64,000 nucleotides of DNA from Clostridiales bacterium (GTDB lineage: Bacteria > Bacillota > Clostridia > Saccharofermentanales > Saccharofermentanaceae): the NCBI GenBank assembly GCA_017649645.1, contig JAGCGK010000042.1:31043-95042 (forward strand), read 5' to 3'. A program made the position numbers and the translations under genes. The first letter of the stretch is position 1. Each line of letters begins with the position of its first letter. Below, piece after piece: positions 55,899 to 64,000 of this stretch. Under the pieces are notes generated by a model. The model saw only the letters and a list, made by a program, of their open reading frames with translations. It did no database searches and was not told the origin of the DNA.

Positions 55899-56768
55899 TT
55901 ACGGAACCTCCAATGTGATCCTGCCGATCCTTGATTGTCTTAAGTCATCCAGGAATACCTTGGCAAATCTGTCTTCGTCGATCCTGCCGCCGGACATGAT
56001 ACATCCGCGCTTTTTTGCCATCTCAAGGAATCTGTCATAGTCATCCTGAATAAAGTCCTCATCATCAGGAGCAGCGATCTTAAATCTCTCACAAAGCTCT
56101 TTCGGATATCTCTCGAGAAGGATCTTGATCGTCTCATAAGCGATCTCAACTGAATCAGTAACTTCCTGCTTAACAGCACCTGTAGCTGTGAGAACGAGCT
56201 GACTTCTTTTTGTCTGGATCTTAGGCCACAGAACACCAGGCATATCCATAAGCTCGATCTGACCGTCTGTCTTGACCCACTTCGGAGCTCTGGTAACACC
56301 AGGCTTATCGCCTGTAACAGCTACCTTACGTCCGCAGAGCGCATTGATAAGAGTTGATTTACCTGTGTTCGGAACTCCGACGACCATAACTCTTATCGGT
56401 CTTCCGATACGGCCTTTTGATGCAGCCTTCTCGAGAATGTCGGAGCACAATCTTCTGGCTTCCTTAATAAGATCGTCGAGACCTTTTTTACGAGTACTCT
56501 CAAGAGCAACGGCTGAAACGCCCTTGCTCCTGAGATGCTCGATCCATGCTTTTGTAACGTTTGGATCGGCAAGGTCAGACTTGTTCAAGATAACAACCCT
56601 TGGCTTGTTGCCGATGATCTTGTCAAGCTCAGGATTCCTGCTCGAAAAAGGTATCCTGGCGTCACAAGTTTCAAATACTATATCTACTAATTTGAGGTTT
56701 TCCTGGACATCATTGAGAGCTTTTCTCATATGTCCAGGAAACCAGTTAATGCTTTTAATGTCGTCCAT
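55899..56768 (-). CDS. rbgA: Ribosome biogenesis GTPase RbgA (YlqF)
   Basis: A 289-residue circularly permuted GTPase for late 50S assembly. Motifs occur in permuted order: G4 NKSD (VVILNKSDLAD) before G1 GVPNTGKST and G3 DMPGVLWP. The N-terminal INWFPGHMRKAL and the C-terminal RNA-binding helical domain are family traits. The ATG at 56768 follows a GTGAG-type site; an upstream GTG at 56780 is less likely. It is coupled with rnhB downstream. Confidence 0.93.
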   Translation of the reverse strand: MDDIKSINWFPGHMRKALNDVQENLKLVDIVFETCDARIPFSSRNPELDKIIGNKPRVVILNKSDLADPNVTKAWIEHLRSKGVSAVALESTRKKGLDDLIKEARRLCSDILEKAASKGRIGRPIRVMVVGVPNTGKSTLINALCGRKVAVTGDKPGVTRAPKWVKTDGQIELMDMPGVLWPKIQTKRSQLVLTATGAVKQEVTDSVEIAYETIKILLERYPKELCERFKIAAPDDEDFIQDDYDRFLEMAKKRGCIMSGGRIDEDRFAKVFLDDLRQSRIGRITLEVP

Positions 56769-56810
56769 AGATAATCTCACTTAGATTTATAGCGAACATT
56801 ATACCATATT

Positions 56811-57698
56811 TCATTTTGCGGTTTGCTTTTTCGAAAATACCGTGATAACGACACCGATGACAATAACAGGAATGATCGGGATAAGCGAAAAAGCTGAAGG
56901 TCCGAGGAGCTGATTGGAGCTTACTGCAGGAATAAGGACCAATGGCATAGAAGCAGCGTTCATAGCTCCGTGTGCAAGAGAAGCTACAAGTATGGATCCT
57001 GACTTCTCATAAAGATAATCGATAAAGATTCCGTATGCCATGAGAGCAACGCAGATCATAATAGGACCGAGTACAGGAAAACCCGGATATTCATTACCGT
57101 AGAAATAACTGCCGATATAAATCAAAGGCCAGTGCCAAATTCCCCAAAGGATACCGCCGACGATCCTTCCTAATGTTGTTCCAAGAAGATCTTTGAGGAA
57201 CGGATATAAAACTCCTCTCCATCCTGCTTCTTCTCCAAGACTCGGCAGGAGCTGCGAGATCGGAAGAGCCGTAAGTGACAGGACTATCATCTCTACAAAA
57301 AGAATTTCAGGACTTAATACTGACGGATCAAATCCTGCTTTGATCTCTGAAGGCAACTGGGAGATTATTCCGTCATAGCTGATCTTAAAAAGATCCGGAT
57401 CAAAAGCAAAGTATATAGCCATACCGATCCAGACAAGGATCTGTGGTCCGACAAGAGCAAGAGGAACAAATCTGAACTTCTTAGGTTTAAACCCGAGCTT
57501 TTTAAAACCAGCTCCTGAGATGATGACAGCGATCAAAGGGATCATAACTGCGACGATCCTGAAAAGGAACATAAACAGTATAGTGTTTCCTTTATTAAGC
57601 ATTACGCCTGCTAGGATCATTGGGATCATGGCAACTCCAAATGCTATAGCCATGAATGTGATGAATTTTATTGTTGTTAGTGTTTTAGGTTCTATCAT
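56811..57698 (-). CDS. CPBP family intramembrane metalloprotease
   Basis: A 295-residue polytopic protein with the CPBP (Rce1-like, ABI) signatures E156-E157-x3-R161 (GEEAGWRG), H189 (GIWHWPL) and H243 (AHGAMN). Several hydrophobic helices precede and follow. Such proteins act as intramembrane proteases in bacteriocin immunity, signalling or lipoprotein handling; the substrate here is unknown. The ATG at 57698 has AGGAGGCG upstream, and the longer in-frame reading lacks a site and is mostly non-family. It is a single gene between pfp and rbgA. Confidence 0.88.
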   Translation of the reverse strand: MIEPKTLTTIKFITFMAIAFGVAMIPMILAGVMLNKGNTILFMFLFRIVAVMIPLIAVIISGAGFKKLGFKPKKFRFVPLALVGPQILVWIGMAIYFAFDPDLFKISYDGIISQLPSEIKAGFDPSVLSPEILFVEMIVLSLTALPISQLLPSLGEEAGWRGVLYPFLKDLLGTTLGRIVGGILWGIWHWPLIYIGSYFYGNEYPGFPVLGPIMICVALMAYGIFIDYLYEKSGSILVASLAHGAMNAASMPLVLIPAVSSNQLLGPSAFSLIPIIPVIVIGVVITVFSKKQTAK

Positions 57699-57813
57699 TT
57701 CAACGCCTCCTATATTTTTTATGATTGGAGGATATGATTTTCGAGAAGAAATATAAAGGACACAAAATGAGCAAATGCCTGAAAACACGATATGGGACAC
57801 GAATGTCTCAAAT

Positions 57814-57850
57814 AAGAACGGAGCCGTCTCATTACTGAAACGGCTCCGGA
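57814..57850 (-). terminator. pfp terminator
   Basis: CGGAGCCGT/ACGGCTCCG stem with a 12-base loop, 25 bases after the pfp stop, followed by TTCTTATTT on the minus strand. Confidence 0.78.
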
Positions 57851-57872
57851 AATTTCTAATTACCGATATCTA

Positions 57873-59531
57873 TCAGGACTTCTCTAGAGCGAGAGTTCTT
57901 GTTGTGATATCACATACGGAAGAAGGACCGTAGTACTGGATAGCACCCGGATATGTGAAGCATGTCTCAACTGCCCACTTCTCTCTGTTAGCCTCGAAGA
58001 ACTTGAACGGCTTACCGTCGAGTTCAACAAGAGCCTTACGGATAACCGGCTTATCAGCACCGTTTCTTCTCTCCATGTTCATCATCTTTGTGATAGGCAT
58101 ACCACCTGCAACCCACTCTTCAGCTGGCTTAGAGATGTTGGATACCTTAGAAAGATAACCTGTGTAACCATACTGGATGAGCATGAAAGCGTTGAAGCCC
58201 AATGAGTAGCAGTAGTCAGCGTCGAAGTTAGATGGGAATGCGCAACGGCCCTCATATCCGAAGAAGTGATGCTGAGCACCGAACTTACCCTTATATGTGC
58301 CTGCTGCCTTTCTCTTAGCAAGCTCAGCCTTAACCATCTCGGAGAAGAGCTTCTCAGACTCGATGAGGGAAACCTGAACGTTACCGTGTGGATCTCTCTC
58401 GAGGAAGAGCTGCTGCTGAATGCCCTGTGGAAGGATATCGAATACCTTGAAGGAATCAGCGGAAAGACCTGCCTTGATGAAGTCGTACTTAGCATTCCAA
58501 TCAGGAAGTGCGTTGAACTCTTCAGTCTTGGAACCTGCGAGGAGCTCGTTGATCTCGGCGATAAGAGCGGAGAACTCAGGTACGAACTCTACGATACCCT
58601 CAGGGATGATAGCAACACCGAAGTTCTCGCCGTTGTTACCACGTGTCTCAACTGCATCTGCGATGTAGTTTGTGATCTGAGCAAGGGACATCTTCTTAGC
58701 TGCAACTTCCTCACCGATGAGGCAGATGTTTGGCTGTGTCTCGAGAGCACACTCAAGAGCAACGTGGGAAGCAGAACGACCCATAACCTTGATGAAGTGC
58801 CAGTATTTCTTAGCGGAGTTAGCGTCACGCTCGATGTTACCGATAAGCTCGGAATATGTCTTTGTAGCTGTATCGAATCCGAAGGAAGCCTCGATATCTT
58901 CGTTCTTAAGGTCACCGTCGATCGTCTTAGGGCAGCCGATTACCTGGATACCTGTGTTCTTAGCAGCCATGTACTCAGCAAGAGTAGCAGCGTTTGTGTT
59001 GGAGTCGTCACCACCGATGATAACGATAGCTGTAAGACCATTGCTCTTAGCATTCTCAGCAACGATGTTAAACTGCTCTTCTGTCTCGAGCTTTGTTCTG
59101 CCGGAACCGATGATATCGAATCCGCCTGTGTTTCTGTATGCATCGATGAACTTATCATCAAACTCAACATAGTCGTTCTTCAAAAGTCCGTCAGGACCGC
59201 CCTTGAATCCAAGGAGAACGTTCTCGCTGTTTGTTGCCTTCAATGCATCGTAAAGACCTGAAATAACGTTGTGTCCGCCAGGTGCCTGTCCACCGGAAAG
59301 GATAACACCTACTACCTGCTTCTTAGCAGCAGATGTGTTGGAACCCTTCTCGAATGTGATCTCAGGCTTACCGTATGTATTTGGGAAAAGAGCCTTGATC
59401 TTGTCCTGATCAGCTACGCTTGCTGTTGCAGCGCCTTCCTTTACGCAGATATCTGCGATACCGTTTCTGAGCATGCCCGGAAGTTTAGGCTGATACTCGT
59501 ATCTTGCTTTCTGAAGTGGTGAAAGATCCAT
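57873..59531 (-). CDS. pfp: Pyrophosphate-dependent 6-phosphofructokinase
   Basis: A 552-residue PPi-PFK that phosphorylates fructose 6-phosphate with pyrophosphate, reversibly. GGDDSNTNA has the Asp that distinguishes PPi from ATP enzymes, PKTIDGDL holds the catalytic region, and [12 protein letters not shown] is the N-terminal phosphate loop. Length matches the long PFP class (plant beta-subunit and clostridial type). Codon usage is strongly biased, suggesting high expression. It implies PPi-linked glycolysis, common in energy-limited anaerobes. It is monocistronic with a terminator. Confidence 0.94.
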   Translation of the reverse strand: MDLSPLQKARYEYQPKLPGMLRNGIADICVKEGAATASVADQDKIKALFPNTYGKPEITFEKGSNTSAAKKQVVGVILSGGQAPGGHNVISGLYDALKATNSENVLLGFKGGPDGLLKNDYVEFDDKFIDAYRNTGGFDIIGSGRTKLETEEQFNIVAENAKSNGLTAIVIIGGDDSNTNAATLAEYMAAKNTGIQVIGCPKTIDGDLKNEDIEASFGFDTATKTYSELIGNIERDANSAKKYWHFIKVMGRSASHVALECALETQPNICLIGEEVAAKKMSLAQITNYIADAVETRGNNGENFGVAIIPEGIVEFVPEFSALIAEINELLAGSKTEEFNALPDWNAKYDFIKAGLSADSFKVFDILPQGIQQQLFLERDPHGNVQVSLIESEKLFSEMVKAELAKRKAAGTYKGKFGAQHHFFGYEGRCAFPSNFDADYCYSLGFNAFMLIQYGYTGYLSKVSNISKPAEEWVAGGMPITKMMNMERRNGADKPVIRKALVELDGKPFKFFEANREKWAVETCFTYPGAIQYYGPSSVCDITTRTLALEKS

Positions 59532-59633
59532 AGTTAACTCCTTTGTTTTTATTATTAAAATATAACCTTTAAAATGCTAAATCATTATGTGATTAAAGTA
59601 AATAGTAAAATCGAAGCATTTTTGTAGAATATG

Positions 59634-59668
59634 AAAAAAGCACCCACGAATTGCTCGAAGGTGCTTAA
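59634..59668 (-). terminator. Terminator after rplS, end of the ribosomal/SRP cluster
   Basis: Minus strand AAGCACC/GGTGCTT with a 15-base loop and a T run, about 25 bases past the rplS stop. Confidence 0.85.
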
Positions 59669-59691
59669 TTGTCTTAAAACAAAAATCGTTA

Positions 59692-60033
59692 TCAAAGCTT
59701 CTCTGCGATTCTTGCAGCCTTGCCCTGACGTGAACGGAGATAATAAAGCTTCGCTCTTCTGACACGACCCTTACGTACGATGTCGATCTTCTCGATCTTA
59801 GGAGAATGTACAGGAAGAATACGCTCTACACCTACGCCGTAAGAAATACGACGAATTGTCATTGTCTCGGAAATTCCGGAGCCCTTACGAGCGATTACAT
59901 ATCCTTCGAATACCTGGATACGCTCACGGTTTCCCTCTTTGATCTTGAGATGTGCCTTAACGTAGTCACCGATCTCAACTTCGGAGTAGCTATTGCGAAG
60001 ATTCTCACTCTCAACAACTTTAACCAAATCCAT
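59692..60033 (-). CDS. rplS: 50S ribosomal protein L19
   Basis: A 113-residue ribosomal protein at the 30S-50S interface. The pattern [23 protein letters not shown], then [23 protein letters not shown] and [28 protein letters not shown] is unmistakable. AAGGAGGAA precedes the ATG. A structured leader precedes it, separating it from trmD by 85 bases. Confidence 0.97.
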   Translation of the reverse strand: MDLVKVVESENLRNSYSEVEIGDYVKAHLKIKEGNRERIQVFEGYVIARKGSGISETMTIRRISYGVGVERILPVHSPKIEKIDIVRKGRVRRAKLYYLRSRQGKAARIAEKL

Positions 60034-60050
60034 CTTTAAGTTCCTCCTTC

Positions 60051-60097
60051 TCTGTTAGATGTTCGTGCATTTCCCTATGTAAATACAGAGGACCATC
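60051..60097 (-). promoter_or_regulatory. Probable L19 ribosomal protein leader
   Basis: Minus-strand RNA just before rplS with GATG/CATC (60094-60097 with 60059-60062) enclosing GTATTT/AAATGC around ACATAGGG, plus CTCTGT (60085-60090) able to pair with ACAGAG (60051-60056) beside the Shine-Dalgarno. The arrangement resembles the Firmicute L19 leader as I recall it; not verified against a model. Confidence 0.5.
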
Positions 60098-60118
60098 CCA
60101 ATTAACCCGTAAATTTTA

Positions 60119-60846
60119 TCAGTTTTGCCTTTTTCTGGCAAGTACTTTTTTCCAATCTTCTTCCGAAAGCTCAAGTTTATCGAACATATCGGGACGTTTT
60201 TCCATCGTTTCAATCAATGAACCGGTCCTGTTATATTCATCTATCTCAGCCTGATTACCGTTCAACAGCACTTCGGGTACTTCCCTTCCGTGCCATACGC
60301 GGGGCTTTGTAAACTGCGGTGCCTCTAATGTTCCGTTCATATGAGATTCGTTCGTATACGCATCTTCATTAGGAAGAACACCATCGATCATACGGGATAC
60401 CGAATCGATGATGGTAACTGCTGCGATCTCACCGCCTGTAAGAACATAATCACCGATGGAGATCTCTTCATCGACTATCTCATCAAGAACTCTGGAATCG
60501 ATTCCTTCATAATGGCCGCATAAGATCGCCACATGATCTTTCTTTGAAAGCTCTTTGACCTTCTTCTGATCCAAAACATTTCCCTTAGGGCTTACGTAGA
60601 TCACATAAGGCTTAGATTCTTTGGATGCATCCTGATAACATCTGAAAACAGGCTCACACTCCATGAGCATACCTGTTCCGCCGCCATAGAGCGTATCGTC
60701 GATCTTTCCGTATTCATTACCCGAGTAATCCCTGATGTTGTAAAAATCAACGGATATGATGCCATTTTCGAGGCACGACCGATAATGCTCTCACTTAGGA
60801 AAGCATCGATCTGGTCCGGAAAAAGAGTCATAACGGAAAATCTCAT
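60119..60846 (-). pseudogene. trmD: tRNA (guanine-37-N1)-methyltransferase, interrupted by a -1 frameshift
   Basis: The two halves of TrmD lie in different frames. The first starts at ATG 60846 (MRFSVMTLFPDQIDAFL...SIIGRA); the second continues as LENGIISVDFYNIRDY...YGGGTGMLMECEP and includes HYEGIDSR and YVLTGGEIAAV (knot and SAM site) to the stop at 60119. The change falls near 60771-60774, where one base is missing (GCCTCG where GC-N-CTCG is expected). The total of 728 bases is one short of 243 codons. TrmD is normally essential, so a sequencing or assembly error, or recoding, is as likely as true loss. It starts one base after rimM. Confidence 0.85.
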
Positions 60847-60847
60847 C

Positions 60848-61375
60848 TTAGTCCTCGTATAATTCATAAAGACCGTCAGGGAGCTTGACCTTAACAACTC
60901 CCATTTCAGGATCTATCTCATAACATACAGCCTTAAGGAAAGGTATCAGAAGATTCTGCTTACCCGTTCTTTTTACTTCAAGGACCTGATTTGCTCCTGT
61001 CTCGAAAACGTCCGTTATCATTCCAAGCTCACCGATAGTATCATCGATTACCTTGGATCCTATAAGATCAGCAATAAAGAATGATCCCTTTTGAAGCTTG
61101 ACCGCATTATCACGATCAACGGAGATGTATGTTCCCTTAAGCTTTTCAGCTTCTGTCCTGTCAAAAAAATCTTTGAAAGCAACAAGTGCATTGGTCTTAT
61201 CGATCCTGGCACCTCTTACTTCAAATTCCTTGATGACCGTGCCGTCTTCTTTAACGATAAAGCACTTCTTAAGCTTAGTAAAACGGCGCACATTATCAGT
61301 AATCGGGAAGACTTTTACCTCTCCCCGAATACCGTGTGCGCCTATAATTTTTCCGATTATTAAGTGATCGTTCAT
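60848..61375 (-). CDS. rimM: 16S rRNA processing protein RimM
   Basis: A 175-residue 30S maturation factor. The N-terminal RimM barrel opens with IIGKIIGAHGIRGEVKVFPITDN, and the C-terminal PRC-barrel includes IGELGMITDVFETGANQVLEV and LLIPFLKAVCYEIDPEMGVV. It binds S19 and helps the 3' domain to fold. The start overlaps the khpA stop by one base, in the conserved rpsP-khpA-rimM-trmD-rplS order. Confidence 0.95.
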   Translation of the reverse strand: MNDHLIIGKIIGAHGIRGEVKVFPITDNVRRFTKLKKCFIVKEDGTVIKEFEVRGARIDKTNALVAFKDFFDRTEAEKLKGTYISVDRDNAVKLQKGSFFIADLIGSKVIDDTIGELGMITDVFETGANQVLEVKRTGKQNLLIPFLKAVCYEIDPEMGVVKVKLPDGLYELYED

Positions 61376-61605
61376 CAGTCGACAATGTCAACGACTACGC
61401 GCTTTCCTTCCTTAAGGTATTTTGCCTTCATGATAGCGCGGATAGCCTGAGCTCTTTTGCCGTTCTTACCAATGATCTTACCCATATCATCAGGTGCTAC
61501 AGAAAGCTCGAAAACGATAGTGTTTCCTCTCTCTGTCTTCTTTACGACAACTTCGTCGGGATTATTAACCAACGACTTTGCCATCGATGTAAGTAATTCG
61601 CTCAT
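61375..61605 (-). CDS. khpA: KH domain RNA-binding protein KhpA (YlqC)
   Basis: A 76-residue single KH domain protein. The GKIIGKNGKRAQAIRAI loop is the GxxG RNA-binding motif. In Firmicutes it pairs with KhpB/Jag to bind small RNAs and affects cell division; KhpB is not in this window. The position between rpsP and rimM is the conserved one. Confidence 0.93.
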   Translation of the reverse strand: MSELLTSMAKSLVNNPDEVVVKKTERGNTIVFELSVAPDDMGKIIGKNGKRAQAIRAIMKAKYLKEGKRVVVDIVD

Positions 61606-61635
61606 TTTTCTCTCCTATATCAAAAAGCTGGTTAA

Positions 61636-61878
61636 TTAGATAATACCCTGATTCTTAAGGAGACTTCTTACTGTATCTGTAGGCTGAGCACCGTTTCCGA
61701 TCCACTTCTTAGCTGCATCTGCATCGATCTTAACCTCTGCAGGATCTGTAAGAGGATTGTATGTTCCGATCTCTTCGATGAAACGGCCATCACGTGGATA
61801 ACGTGAATCTGCTACTACTACACGATAGAAAGGTGCCTTTTTCTTACCCATTCTCTTCAAACGAATCTTAACTGCCAT
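61636..61878 (-). CDS. rpsP: 30S ribosomal protein S16
   Basis: An 80-residue primary assembly protein of the 30S subunit: [26 protein letters not shown] (landmarks to residue 26), then [15 protein letters not shown]. The ATG at 61878 follows GGAGG by eight bases; the extension to 61929 is rejected because the site lies inside it. It follows ffh by about 70 bases. Confidence 0.96.
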   Translation of the reverse strand: MAVKIRLKRMGKKKAPFYRVVVADSRYPRDGRFIEEIGTYNPLTDPAEVKIDADAAKKWIGNGAQPTDTVRSLLKNQGII

Positions 61879-61948
61879 TTTTTCTTTCCTCCAAAAATTA
61901 TGTTTTGATTTTTTTAATTTATATTTCACATATTGCTATGGGAAAATC

Positions 61949-63328
61949 TTAGAAACCTCTGAATCCGCCGAAACCGCCGAATTTACCTCCGCCTAGCTTA
62001 CCGCCCGGGAATCCCTTCGGAAGCCTGAAGCCGCCTAACTTGCCGCCTTTGAACTGCTTCATCATCTGAGCTGACTGCTCATACTGCTTAATAAGCTGAT
62101 TGACCTGCTGAACAGATGTACCGGAACCTTCAGCGATACGCTTTCTTCTGGAAGCATTCAATATCTTCGGATTCCTTCTCTCTTTCTTGGTCATAGAACG
62201 GATGATAGCCATATTCTTATCGATTATGGTCTCATCAACATCCTCATCTTTGATCTTGCCTGCTGCGCCAGGGATCATACCGAGAACATCTTTCATAGAA
62301 CCCATGTTCTTCAGCTGTTCAAACTGATCGAGAAGGTCATTGAGGTTATAGTCATTACTCATCATCCTCTCGACCTGACGCATAGCCTTATCTTCATCAA
62401 GATTCTGCTGAGCTTTCTCGATAAGGCTCATAACATCGCCCATACCGAGGATCCTGTCAGCCATTCTGCTCGGGTGGAACAATTCGATATTATCGATCTT
62501 CTCACCTACGCAGATGTACTTGATCGGCTTACCTGTCATCTTACGGATAGAAAGCGCAGCACCGCCTCTGGCGTCACCGTCGAGCTTTGTCATGATGAAA
62601 CCGTCCATACCGATCTGCTCTTCAAACGTCTGAGCAACGTTAACGGCTTCCTGACCGATCATACTGTCGACTACGAGAAGCTTCTCATTAGGATTAACAG
62701 CTGAACTTATATCCTTAAGCTCATCCATCATCTCTTCGTCCACTGTCATACGACCTGCAGTATCGACGATGAGATAATTACAGAGCATGTACTTAGCACG
62801 ATCTATAGCTTCTTTACAGATCTTAACAGCATCTTTTTCCTCAGGATGGATATAGCACTGGATCCCGTTAGCCTCGGCAAGAACACGAAGCTGCTCGGCA
62901 GCTGCAGGTCTGTGAACGTCAACAGAAGCTACCATCGGCTTTTTACTGTCCTGCTTAAGAAGCTTAGCAAGCTTAACAGCCGTAGTTGTCTTACCTGCAC
63001 CCTGAAGACCGTAAAGAACGATTACCGTAAATCCCGTAGGAGAAACTGCTATCTTTGCATCTCCTGAACCCAAGAGTTCAACGAGCGACTCATGAACGAT
63101 CTTAACGATCTGCTGACCCGGAGTAATGCTGTGCTCGATCTCGGCACCCTTACACTTCTCGGTCATATCAGCAACGAATTCCTTGGCTACGCTATAGTTA
63201 ACGTCAGCCTCGAGAAGAGCCATACGGATCTCTCGCATCATATCCTTGATATCCTTCTCCGTAACACGGGCCTTGCCGCGCATTGAAGAAGTTATCTTCT
63301 GAAGTTTGGTTGATAAACTCTCAAACAT
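61949..63328 (-). CDS. ffh: Signal recognition particle protein Ffh
   Basis: A 459-residue SRP54 GTPase that binds signal sequences and 4.5S RNA. Domain N is residues 1-90. Domain G has GLQGAGKTTT at 107-116, DTAGR at 189-193 and TKLDGDARGG. The Met-rich M domain (about 300-430) carries GSGTSVQQVNQLIKQYEQ. The C-terminus is an unusual run of Gly, Phe, Lys and Leu (GGKLGGFRLPKG...FGGFGGFRGF), seen in some clostridial Ffh tails. It starts three bases after ylxM. Confidence 0.97.
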   Translation of the reverse strand: MFESLSTKLQKITSSMRGKARVTEKDIKDMMREIRMALLEADVNYSVAKEFVADMTEKCKGAEIEHSITPGQQIVKIVHESLVELLGSGDAKIAVSPTGFTVIVLYGLQGAGKTTTAVKLAKLLKQDSKKPMVASVDVHRPAAAEQLRVLAEANGIQCYIHPEEKDAVKICKEAIDRAKYMLCNYLIVDTAGRMTVDEEMMDELKDISSAVNPNEKLLVVDSMIGQEAVNVAQTFEEQIGMDGFIMTKLDGDARGGAALSIRKMTGKPIKYICVGEKIDNIELFHPSRMADRILGMGDVMSLIEKAQQNLDEDKAMRQVERMMSNDYNLNDLLDQFEQLKNMGSMKDVLGMIPGAAGKIKDEDVDETIIDKNMAIIRSMTKKERRNPKILNASRRKRIAEGSGTSVQQVNQLIKQYEQSAQMMKQFKGGKLGGFRLPKGFPGGKLGGGKFGGFGGFRGF

Positions 63329-63331
63329 TAC

Positions 63332-63661
63332 TTACTCCGTTATCAATTCATCTCTGACAGCCTTAAGAAGTTCCAAAGCACTGTCTTTATCGCCTTTATC
63401 GAGAAGCTTTATGGCTTCGTCGATCTCATTCTTTTCTCTTCGAAAACGTCTTATAAGACCAAGCTTCTCCTCGTATTCCTCAAGAAGATTACCTGCCCTT
63501 CTGACGGTATCGTGTACGGCCTGCCTTGATATTCCGACATCATCGGCAATCTCGGCAAGAGACAGATCATCAAAATAGTAATACTCCATGATCTCTCTCA
63601 TCTTGTCGGTCAAAAGTTTCCCGTAAAAATCAAGAGCAAGACAAGTATTGATCTTATCCAT
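63332..63661 (-). CDS. ylxM: YlxM/UPF0122 family helix-turn-helix protein
   Basis: A 109-residue sigma-region-4-like helix-turn-helix protein (MREIMEYYYFDDLSLAEIA, then ISRQAVHDTVRR). YlxM sits directly upstream of ffh in Gram-positives and modulates the SRP GTPase cycle in streptococci. A consensus promoter precedes it, making it the first gene of the cluster that runs to rplS. Confidence 0.94.
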   Translation of the reverse strand: MDKINTCLALDFYGKLLTDKMREIMEYYYFDDLSLAEIADDVGISRQAVHDTVRRAGNLLEEYEEKLGLIRRFRREKNEIDEAIKLLDKGDKDSALELLKAVRDELITE

Positions 63662-63689
63662 ACATAACCTCCGCCATTAAGACTCACGT

Positions 63690-63718
63690 ATATTATCAAA
63701 ACGGTCACGTCGTGTCAA
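63690..63718 (-). promoter_or_regulatory. Promoter of the ylxM-ffh-rpsP-rplS cluster
   Basis: Minus strand TTGACA (63713-63718), a 17-base spacer and TAATAT (63690-63695), about 30 bases before ylxM. Confidence 0.85.
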
Positions 63719-63845
63719 GTGTTTTTACTTGTCAGCATCTTCTTTTTCGAAAATAATATATTAAAACTGTGATAGAATCAAATATAGGGCAATATATGAG
63801 ATCTGGATCCTTAACTAATTTTAGGTTCGAACTAAGGAGGTCAAC

Positions 63846-64000
63846 ATGAAAAAGTATCTTACAATCTTTTTATCTTTGGCACTTATCTTCTCCCTGACAG
63901 GATGCGATATGCTGTCTTCCCTGAAAAAAGACAATAAGTCAAACAAACGTCATACAAGACACGACGATGACGATGACGAAGATGATGATGATGAGGATGA
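63846..64000 (+). CDS. Acidic lipoprotein, N-terminal part (3' truncated by window edge)
   Basis: 51 residues are visible. A lipoprotein signal peptide (MKKYLTIFLSLALIFSLTGC) has its lipobox LTGC at residues 17-20, so C20 would be lipidated. A Lys/Asn-rich stretch and a long Asp/Glu run (DDDDDEDDDDED) follow. The mature domain lies beyond the window, so the function cannot be named. AAGGAGG is about eight bases before the ATG. Confidence 0.75.
   Translation, partial: MKKYLTIFLSLALIFSLTGCDMLSSLKKDNKSNKRHTRHDDDDDEDDDDED

Noticed and set aside
58266-59261. A 331-codon open frame antisense to pfp.
   Set aside because: It lies wholly inside the highly biased pfp gene, has Cys/Leu-rich nonsense composition and no initiation signals.
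60601-60897. A separate small gene of about 98 codons overlapping rimM and trmD.
   Set aside because: Its middle reads as the N-terminus of TrmD (MRFSVMTLFPDQ) and the rest is out-of-frame sequence past the frameshift.

Overview
The window looks like chromosomal DNA of a low-to-moderate GC, Gram-positive anaerobe of the class Clostridia (gut or rumen type). Support: strong GGAGG-type ribosome binding sites, a leucine T-box, PyrR attenuation of a pyr operon, a LexA/DUF896 SOS signature, a PPi-dependent phosphofructokinase, DUF4214 surface repeats, CPBP membrane proteases, a thioester/Cna-B surface protein, and the ylxM-ffh-rpsP-khpA-rimM-trmD-rplS cluster. No rRNA, CRISPR, phage or insertion sequence was recognised. 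The genus cannot be fixed from the sequence alone.

Layout. 1-1.6 kb: the 3' end of a DUF4214 protein and a convergent LPG-synthase-like membrane protein. 1.75-6.4 kb: a tightly coupled operon of a deaminase-like amidohydrolase and an asymmetric heterodimeric ABC exporter. 6.5-8.5 kb: T-box plus leuA. 8.48-8.9 kb: an unusual repeat-rich intergenic region. 8.9-10.4 kb: a D,D-carboxypeptidase. 10.5-17.5 kb: an overlapping miaB-mutS-mutL-miaA operon. 17.6-18.9 kb: lexA, divergent from a sigma-region-4-like small protein. 19-22.8 kb: a TIM-barrel/acyl-CoA synthetase fusion, a DUF3846 protein and a small membrane protein. 23-26.9 kb: gdhA and a thioester-domain surface protein. 27-32.7 kb: a DUF896 SOS gene, then metY, tldE, tldD and araC on the minus strand. 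32.8-36.2 kb: an acyl-CoA synthetase, a VanW protein and a YgjP-type peptidase. 36.2-42.5 kb: pyrR-pyrB-pyrC-pyrF-pyrK-pyrD-pyrE-like, minus strand, behind a PyrR attenuator. 42.5-45.3 kb: another acyl-CoA synthetase and an unknown membrane-anchored protein. 45.4 kb: tRNA-Leu(CAA). 45.6-50 kb: an acyltransferase, citrate synthase and a transglutaminase/DUF4214 protein. 50-53.4 kb: thiD and pnp. 53.6-57.7 kb: a degenerate GGDEF-EAL protein, rnhB, rbgA and a CPBP protein. 57.9-63.7 kb: pfp and the ribosome/SRP cluster. 63.8 kb to the end: the start of an acidic lipoprotein.

Functional links. Translation and genome maintenance dominate (MutS/MutL with tRNA modification; SRP/ribosome biogenesis; SOS). 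Metabolism is represented by leucine and pyrimidine synthesis, nitrogen assimilation (gdhA), citrate synthase and PPi-glycolysis. RNA-based control recurs: T-box, PyrR attenuator, probable L19 leader, a possible self-masking pnp leader and several leader terminators.

The points most worth checking are the repeat array between leuA and the carboxypeptidase (a bipartite motif CCAGT-N6-TCCCT in four copies plus a separate three-copy repeat), the frameshift in trmD, the isomerase/acyl-CoA synthetase fusion, the SOS boxes, and the PyrE-like protein with an atypical PRPP loop. No complete new defence or mobile system was identified.
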